From NCBI GenBank assembly GCA_964030785.1, contig OZ034978.1:13623453-13687452 (forward strand): 64,000 nucleotides of DNA, read 5' to 3'. Under the pieces are notes generated by a model, which did no database searches, was not told the origin of the DNA, and saw only the letters and a list, made by a program, of their open reading frames with translations. Position numbers and translations under genes: made by a program. Positions 56,904 through 64,000 of this stretch are shown here, piece after piece. Source of the DNA: Siderastrea siderea. Taxonomy: Eukaryota > Cnidaria > Anthozoa > Scleractinia > Rhizangiidae. Each line of letters starts with the position of its first letter. The stretch's first letter is position 1.

Positions 56904-58255
56904 CATATTCACCAGGTTTACAATTCACCATCACGTTTATATCACCAATTTTATACCATTATGAGATCACTCCAAGACTCGGCGGAATTTGCGAACTTTG
57001 ACAGACCATTATGCAAAAGCATTTTCGCTCACATAACAAGGAAAATAAGTGAAAGACACTTAATTTAGTGCCGTGGCACTTTTTAAGATGCGCCTGAGTT
57101 TAGACGCAACTTTGCAGGACCTGTCGGCGATGTACACAGAGATACGCCGATGTTTAGCGATTGATTACTTCGATGCATTTGGGCCTAAGAGCACTACTCC
57201 GCCTGAAAAGCCCTTGAACGAAAAGGACAGTTAGGAGTAATAAATTTATAAGAAACGCATTTTAAACCTCACCCCAGTGCCCCGGGGTTGCATGGGTAGG
57301 CGGGGTACCTCACCTCCCCGAGGTCCCCCACCTCCATGTGAACAGGCCCTTAATAGAGTGGGGAGCTTTTCTCAAAAATCTACTACTTCACTTACTGATG
57401 AATAACTCTGTCAGGTTGTGTACAGCAAGTACAGTGTTATTTGTCCCCCAACAGAATAATACACGTTTTTCCCATAAACTGAGTGAAATTTGATTTACAT
57501 TTAGACAAAAATACGTTTCAGAACATGATTTTCTGTTCATCTGGATGTTTGGGTTATGTGATAGTTCTTTTGTGTTTAACTGATGTTTCACGGAGTTTTT
57601 AATCGCTATGAGTTTCTGGGAGAGGGGGCTAAACAAAGAGAGGAGGCAATTTACAGAATACGACATCCAGAGGGAGCTTATTAGAGGGGGGACTCAATAA
57701 AGAGCTGTGGGGGTAATAGAGCTTCAAAGCATATAGCAATGCATTCATGGCACACCATAACATATGCAATTTGTAGCACTGAAATTTCATGTTAAACTAG
57801 TAGCAGTGTCAAAAAATTGCTACAATTACCTGAAAGGTACTTGAGACACTGTCACGCGCAGATGCAAAATTTGGCCTCCAACGCCCAGCTGCTTCCCCCC
57901 CCCCCCCACCCCTTCCACCCCCCACCCCTTCCTCCCCCCCCCCACCCACCCTTTCCCCTTCCTTATTACGCTACACAGACCTTGTCCAAAACATTGCCCG
58001 ACAATATTGAAAAAGCGAGGGAGTACTTGTGGCGGGGGGGGGGGGATTGGTGGCTGTTTTGTGGGACGAGGAACTCCGATACAGACTTTTGGCCAGAGTG
58101 TCGCAACAACTTTGCAGCTAATTGTAGATATATTCCTCTTTGTGACGTTCTGAGTTTCGTGTTCTTTGTAATACGATAAACGTGGATCTCTCCCTCATCC
58201 CGGCCCATCAACACACCTTCTGGCAGCTCATGTCTGGTTTTATTAGAGATGAACG
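56904..58255. other. gene-free stretch with a C-rich run
   Basis: Nothing codes convincingly. A C/T run lies at 57895-57960, and GC-rich repeat-like DNA at 57260-57350. The 120-codon plus frame at 57817 is largely the C run. Confidence 0.45.
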
Positions 58256-58474
58256 ATGTTTACCTACTTTGTTGACAGAAATGCTAAAATCATTTCTATT
58301 CGCCAGATATTTTCGACCGTGTTTCCAGATTATCTGTCGAACAACAACCCATTTGGAAGGATAACTGTTGATCAGATACCAGACCTCATGGTCGATAAGG
58401 ACATTCACCCCGGAGGAACCACCCGATTCACTTTCAAATCTGCAACAATGCAGCGGGTTCTACATCACAACTAA
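58256..58474 (+). CDS. unassigned frame at the edge of duplicated block D
   Basis: A plus-strand frame, possibly opened by an acceptor at TTTGTTGACAG (58278), encodes NAKIISIRQIFSTVFPDYLS, NNPFGRITVDQIPDLMVDKD and TTRFTFKSATMQRVLHHN, then TAA. The composition looks protein-like and the right half is duplicated in block C at 36730, where it is broken by a stop. I do not recognise the family. It could be a last exon of an unknown gene or an old transposon fragment. Confidence 0.3.
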   Translation: MFTYFVDRNAKIISIRQIFSTVFPDYLSNNNPFGRITVDQIPDLMVDKDIHPGGTTRFTFKSATMQRVLHHN

Positions 58475-58507
58475 GAGACACTTTACAAAGCAAAGAAGAA
58501 TAATATA

Positions 58508-59366
58508 TAGATTTAGCCAAGCCTAAAAGCGGAGCCCCCCTTTTTGTTTTGTCTGTTTTTTGCTTTTGTTTTGTTTTTGCTGGCAGTTATTAATTTGTGA
58601 AAATACTCTCATCCAAGTCGTTTTATTAAAAAAAAAACACAAAGAAAAAAAAGAAAAAAGTTCTTGCTCCCGCTGAGTGTCGAACCCGGCTCGGGGGCGT
58701 GACATGACGGTAACTAGTCCACTAGGCCGTGGGCGTTTGACATTGTTTAATCAGTTAATTTTAATACTTATTTCTTTCTTCGTGACAAGCTGCCTATCAG
58801 CATGCAAAATGCTGGTGTTTTTCCTTGCAAAATGTGTTCGAAACGCCGTAAAAACCATGGTTGTGGACAGAAAAAACCAAAAAGCACTAGCTCTGCTATA
58901 TTTGGCGTCGAAACCGCTGCGAAAAGCTGCGAACTCAAGCGGCGTGCCGACCGAGTTTGAACAGAACCGACGAGGCAAAATTTGAACTTTTTGCCTGAAC
59001 TTTATCGCCGAATTTCTTTCGCCTAGATTGAACTTTTCCCCTTCCACCAAAAAGACAACTGAGTGTTCTTTTGAACTTTTTTTTTTCCATTAACAAATTT
59101 GTTTTTGACTTTTGTTTTCTTTGCTTGTTTTGCTACAACGCGGGTCAACATGCGATTTCGCGCCGAAAACACACGGGATTCAGCACAGGGTTATATCCAG
59201 TGTAGGAAGTGTATTGGTAGGCCTGTGGTGCGGACGGACGGACGTACGGATGTACGGACGGACGATCACGTGACTACTACGTCACTACCAAAATTTTTTG
59301 TCTTGATAGATTACCAAATTTCCTTAGCAATGGAGCTCCGCTGACGCGCTAGCGCGCTGGCTCCGC
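58508..59366. mobile_element. 859 bp insertion with tRNA-like segment, TAATATA duplication
   Basis: Block C reads straight through the target (AGAATAATATAACACACA near 36882), while block D is interrupted here with TAATATA on both sides (58501-58507 and 59367-59373). GCGGAGCCCC at the left and GGCTCCGC at the right are short inverted ends. On the minus strand, GGCCTAGTGGACTAG and GGGTTCGACACTC resemble tRNA A and B boxes. A GGACGGACGTACGG repeat lies near 59230. No protein is encoded; the class is uncertain. Confidence 0.8.
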
Positions 59367-59406
59367 TAATATAACACACAATTCCCCAGCACACCCGCAT
59401 CACTAA

Positions 59407-60226
59407 AGGCCCGTTTACACAGGCGATTTTTGTCGCGCAACTCAATGCAATTTTTGTCGCGCTGAAGCTGCAACTTCAATATCGCACGTGTAAACCAGCT
59501 GCGATTTCAGAGCGATTTTAGTGCGATTTATCGTGCGATCACGTGCGATTTATCGCCCCGATTTACAAAACACGGTAACTTTGAGCAGCAGTTTCGCTTC
59601 AGCGCAGGCGCACACGTTTTGTTTTGGTTTGGGTTTTTTCATTTTGTTTCGTTTTGCCTCAATCTCGTTTTGTTTTGTTTCAATTTTGTTTTGTTTCGTT
59701 TTACAACTCGGCAAAGACCTCGAACTGAACTGGAGTGACTGAACTGGAGTGACTCCAATTTTCATCTCCAAAAAGAAAGAAAACATTTAGTTATTTGAAT
59801 TCGTATGATAGAGAGGTTTTACAAAATCTAACGGTACTGCCATTAGACAATTCTTTGGTTGGTTTACAACTCAGCAAAGGCCTCCGCAAATGTAAATGAG
59901 CTTAAAAAGCATGGATGACGAGGAGGAAGTTGCTTTTTGTTGTTTTTGGTACGTTTTTTGTCCTTGTTTACGCTCATGGCTGTACAAATTGCGAGTGACA
60001 AAACCTCCTGAGGGGTCCCTTCTGATTCATGATTGTCACATTTTAATCAAAAATCGCAGCAAAATCGCATCAGGTTTCGAACAGGTTCGAAACTCCTGCG
60101 ATATCGCGGCGATAAAATCGCGCTGAAATCGCAGCTGGTTTACACGCGCGATATTGAAGTTGCAACTTCGGCGCGACAAAAATTGCATTGAGTTGCGCGA
60201 CCAAAATCGCCTGTGTAAACGGGCCT
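59407..60226. mobile_element. 820 bp PIF/Harbinger-like element with empty site
   Basis: The ends AGGCCCGTTTACACAGGCGA and TCGCCTGTGTAAACGGGCCT are perfect inverses, and pairing extends over about 100 bp with CGCGCAACTCAATGCAATTT. TAA flanks both sides (59404-59406 and 60227-60229). Block C has the uninterrupted CACTAAGAAAG at 36921. It has no transposase, so it is non-autonomous. Confidence 0.9.
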
Positions 60227-60600
60227 TAAGAAAGATAAACAAGCTGTTTCCACCGTGGTCAAACTAATCAAAAGGTCAAACAATCCCTTCTCTGAGAACT
60301 AGGATCTGGTCAGTAACTCTACAGTTAAGGCAACCCCAAAATAACATCGCAGCAGACCTGGAGAAATGTGTATGAAATTGGTGAGAATCACTACGTGACT
60401 TTGAACGACGAGTGCATGGAGAAAGTACCACAAGTCAAGGACAAGTTGAAGACCTTAAACAACCGGAGCCAGAAGAAGCGAGTAACGTTTGGTGGCAGTA
60501 TAGTTAATGTCGCGCGGTACTTTTGGAGTATCAGGATTCTCTTTACGGCGTTGCTTGAAGAGAGGACTCTAGGCTGAATTTCTCTATTAGGATTTTAATC
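60227..60600 (+). other. duplicated block D continuation with an unassigned frame
   Basis: AAGCTGTTTCCACCGTGGTC onward matches block C from 36930. A 69-codon plus frame (60368-60577) gives YEIGENHYVTLNDECMEKVP and RSQKKRVTFGGSIVNVARY. In block C the same region carries stops. The family is not recognised. Confidence 0.35.
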
Positions 60601-62350
60601 AAAAGTTCTTGCTTGTTTCAGTTTTTGCTCTCAACTCAACCCATGCTTATTTCGACTCCAGCTTACACACTGAATCGACACTTAAAGAATCCACTCCTTA
60701 ATTCCAGAACGTACAGTGACTGGTTAACGTAGATTACGTAAAGTTTTCTGATTGGTTCGACTCGAATGTTTTGGAATTGTAACTTAACCTGGCAACGGCG
60801 GCGTTCTTTAATCTGTCACAAATCTGGTAATTATTTCTGCTGTAAAGTTACAACTTCTAACGAATTGATCGGCCTAGTGAAACGGTTGATAGAAGTAAAC
60901 ATAAATATAAGTTTTCCCGATACCAATCACTGACATTGCTGAAACTAAGCGGATTTTCTTTCCGTACGTGATCTGTATTCAAAATATTAAATTCCACACC
61001 ACAAAAGGATCCAAAAGTAACATGTAAATATTTTGAAGGTAACTAGGTGAACTAATTTAAGTGATCCATTGTTCAAAAGGTTGCATGGAATCAAAGTTCT
61101 ACAGTTCGTACTGGTCAAAAGACCAGAGTGTCCAGAATTAACTTAAACTAAGTTAATAACACTTAAAGACATAAATGCTATTAATTAAAAAAAGTGACCA
61201 GGTCGTTACTTGCCTGTTGGGCGCACACGAAAACATTAATTGTTTAGTTTGGCTGGATTAAGCCAAACAATAGTTGTTTACGAAAAGTAATCAAATCGAT
61301 CTGGAATTAAAAGAAAAGGGATTAGAGCGTGAAAAAGTTCCCACGTGAAACTTTTCCAGCTTGCAAAACAGAATGGAAATTGTTGCGAGAACGTGTACAT
61401 AAGTCAGCCACAAGTTCTGGCACGTGTATGTTGCTTAGTAACGATATGGTCGTTGCACGAAAGGTACAGATTAAACTCGCGAAATCATTCAAAACTCTCG
61501 AATCGCCTAGAATTTGGGAATGTAAAAGCTAATATGAAAATATATAAAATTGTGTGCCAACATTAATGTCAAAGATGTCAGTATTCTTTTTGGTGGAAGT
61601 ATCGTGATGGCACAAGGAGGAATCTTCAGAGGGAGAATATCTTTCATATACCCTGGGACAGCTACGTCATGCAGGCTTTGTTCACTGTTTTGCACCTTAT
61701 GCCAAAATGGGACCTAATTAATCCCTAGAGACAAAAAAACCGTTTAAAAGGAAAAAAAACCCACGAGGTTTTGCAGATGGAAAAAAGACGCTTATAAGCA
61801 GAAATTGTAAACCCAAGTTGAGACCAAAAACGAAGTTCATGAACAGGGAAAGGATAACAGAATTGTAAGTATAACTTCAATTAGGAGCAATCACGTCAGA
61901 CAGACCTTTATAGTAATTACTGTTATATTATTGTAATATTTCTCTAGTTTGACTTCAAAGAAAAGTACAGAAACAAAATCCTCAGATTTCCCTGCGAACA
62001 AAGTCAAGTCCAGACTATTCACTCTTAATGGTTTCCTTCAAAAGCGTAGTAAGGCCTCCTGCTGTCTCAGCGAATCCCCAGTAATTCTGCTGAGGTAATT
62101 GATAAAATGAGTTTGGTTCAGAAAATCAAAACATTTAGACAAGAAATGACAAAACTAAGTTGGAAAAAGTAATATTTACAATTATTACAGTAACTATATT
62201 AGTTTGAATATTAGTTTTATTGTTTGTTGTCTAACTATTTTAACACAATGAACACGCTCGGATATCTTTCATTCTCCAAATGTTTACAAAACAGACATTC
62301 TTTTTAATTTCTTTGCATAAATTATAATAAAAGTGTTTGTAAAAATTGCT
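60601..62350. other. gene-free stretch
   Basis: No coding region or clear repeat could be supported. A short inverted pair (TTGTTTAGTTTGGCTGG and CCAAACAATAG near 61238-61272) is the only local structure noticed. Confidence 0.45.
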
Positions 62351-62510
62351 TTCTGGTTGAATTGGTTGCCTTTAAATGGGTTTGCGTCGGTCTTATTACA
62401 AGTCTCAAGTTATGCAACAATTAAGTATAAGTGGACATTTCCCGTGGGCTATTGAAAATAAGATAGTCAATGTGTAATCACTGATAAACAATTAACGCGC
62501 GTGCGTGGAA

Positions 62511-62719
62511 GGCCCAGTTCAGACGCCGTACCTTTCATGTGTCTTTCGAAACACATTTTCGCTCCGAGGTCGTATTAAGCGGCAAGCTTTGCCGTACCCT
62601 GAGATTTTGCCTTGCCTAACAGTAAACTGTCGAAAAGACTGAATTGGACACCGTATCACTGCCAGATAACTACTTAGATTGGTACGGCACACGAGAGGTA
62701 CGGCGCCTGAACTGGGCCT
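62511..62719. mobile_element. inverted-repeat MITE, GGCCCAGTTCAGACG family
   Basis: GGCCCAGTTCAGACGCCGTA at the left is mirrored by TACGGCGCCTGAACTGGGCC at the right. The right half alone is kept in block C (37220-37262). The family is shared with the TTA-flanked element at 26341, so a PIF/Harbinger origin is likely. Confidence 0.75.
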
Positions 62720-62925
62720 AATTCTTCTGCAATCAAGACATGAATATCGTTGTTTTGCGATTCATTTGGGCTCCCGCATTCAGATTACTCGCCCATATCT
62801 TCTAAGAGCCGAAGTTTGGGAAAAAGATAAAAGCCATGAGAATGCAAGATAAAGGAGCGAGGATTCATAGCTGCACTGAAATCACGTCTCTGTGAAAATG
62901 GAAACATTCATTCTTTGATTTTAAG

Positions 62926-63145
62926 CTACATTCCTGTTTCATATGAACAGGGGGAGTCATTCTTGTTGACTTCTTTGAACTCTACTTCATTTCTCGTCTT
63001 TTCTTTTCCATCAGTCCGTCGGCAAAATAACCACGAGAGACCAAAGCATATCATGGTGATAGTCTTGCACGTCAGCGAGACTCCCAGCACTACTTTTGCC
63101 ATTCCAGTGTGGTCGTACTCCAGACAATAACCCCTCTCACCGCAC
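62926..63145 (-). CDS. OATP copy D, last exon (gene continues beyond window)
   Basis: The acceptor TTGATTACAG precedes 63145. The 220 nt encode CGERGYCLEYDHTGMAKVVL, a helix TCKTITMICFGLSWLFCRR and the tail ..KNDSPCSYETGM, ending in TAG. It has the ancestral length and phase and no defect. Its other exons would lie beyond 64000 on the plus coordinate, as expected for a minus-strand gene in the tandem array. Whether the whole gene is intact cannot be seen. Confidence 0.85.
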
Positions 63146-63308
63146 CTGTAATCAAACCAAGAGGACATGACTTAACAAATAACTAATACAATACACGTAA
63201 CGTTTTTACACACCATTCTACTTTAAGACTAGAAATACACGGCCCGCAAAAACAACACGAAGCCGATGAGCTGTTCACACGTCCGTCATAACGTTTTGCT
63301 AACAATCA

Positions 63309-63416
63309 TTAATAGATCACAGATCACAGATGACGCCAAAACGTGGTAAGAAATTCAGTGACGCACTAGGCTATTGCCTCTTGTGCCACTTTTTTCTCTG
63401 TGATCTATTACTGAAA
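63309..63416. mobile_element. ~105 bp MITE in copy D intron
   Basis: TTAATAGATCACAGAT at the left is matched by TCTGTGATCTATTA at the right. It is absent from the corresponding positions of copies A and B, which share the flanking intron DNA. It has no coding capacity. Confidence 0.7.
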
Positions 63417-63569
63417 AGACGCACGGCAACATGGAATCTAATTCGGCAACATTTGAATTTCGGGAACATATTTTAGTCACTTTTTTGAGTCACTCCTTCA
63501 AGTAAACAGGGTGTCCTTGTGCATGAATCACAACGTGCTGTTTGTTGCACACCAATGAAAGGTCTCTCC

Positions 63570-64000
63570 TTCGAAATACATAAAGGAGTTGCACAATTCG
63601 TGAGGCCAATCGCCCTCTCTCCGCAAGAAATTACACATGCCCAACATAAAGCAGGACCAAAATGGAGTCCTTGTAGCTTTCGCCTTTCTTTTTGCATTCC
63701 AGTCTCAATGTCCCACAATACCTTGCGACTCGGCTTGAATTTCTACATAGGACTGATATAAAGGAGAGATTCTGACCACATTGTTCCTAACAAGGGGTAG
63801 AGTTTGACCTTTTTGATCTGAAATAGGGCATGGGTTTCGTCCGTTACAAGTGTTCTGAGATAGGGTATGTTTTCCCTGCTAGTTTGTGTCAGGGTATAGA
63901 TTGTTACGGTTATTGCCTGAAAAAGGAAAGACTTAAGAGGTCAAAGCTGCCTACGATATGAAAATCATACATTTAGGTCTCAACTAAGGTGAAGGTCAAA
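63570..64000. repeat. copy D intron 9 DNA shared by all four OATP copies
   Basis: AATTCGTGAGGCCAATCGCC (also at 37780) and GTGTTCTGAGATAGGGTATG-type sequence align with copies A (11880-12290), B (32900-33350) and C (37750-38256). This is the sequence that shows the four last exons come from one duplicated unit. Confidence 0.8.

Overview
This looks like an AT-rich animal nuclear genome, most likely from a stony coral or another anthozoan cnidarian. The evidence is spliced genes with GT/AG introns, a metazoan T-box domain, an OATP (SLCO) transporter array, and dense miniature transposons, LINEs and Penelope-like elements. The species cannot be named from sequence alone. There are no prokaryotic operons, CRISPR arrays or rRNA genes.

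Layout. (1) 1-10.4 kb: two exons of a minus-strand T-box transcription factor gene (7.9 and 5.1 kb); the rest of the T-box is not visible and probably lies beyond the window start. (2) 10.4-27.8 kb: a complete minus-strand organic anion transporter gene (copy A). Ten coding exons were reconstructed with matching splice phases, giving a 647-residue protein. Its introns hold a Penelope-like (PLE) remnant with a hammerhead-ribozyme motif, three LINE fragments, a second PLE nested in a LINE, and several MITEs. (3) 28-31 kb: a 1.56 kb TTAA-flanked element and a pogo-like MITE. (4) 31.8-35.9 kb: OATP copy B, reduced to exons 1, 2 and 10 by an internal deletion; a 4-nt insertion in exon 10 restores the reading frame across the new junction, but the start codon is lost. 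(5) 36.7-38.3 kb: copy C, a fragment of the last exon with flanking duplicated DNA. (6) 41.4-43.8 kb: seven ~300 bp tandem units enclosed by inverted repeats. (7) 45-47.7 kb: simple repeats and old degenerate duplications. (8) 48.2-49.4 kb: a third PLE remnant with a GIY-YIG nuclease domain and two opposed hammerhead motifs. (9) 50.4-56.9 kb: hairpin MITEs and a ~71 bp satellite with a 7-bp sub-expansion. (10) 58.3-64 kb: the duplicated block around copy D, whose last exon is at 63 kb; two transposon insertions there are dated and delimited by empty sites in copy C.

The main biology is a tandem SLCO cluster shaped by segmental duplication, internal deletion and transposon insertion. The paralogous copies act as natural empty-site controls. 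No wholly new protein system was recognised. The most unusual items are the frame-restored mini-OATP (B), the hammerhead motifs on PLE ends, and the minisatellite carried between inverted repeats.
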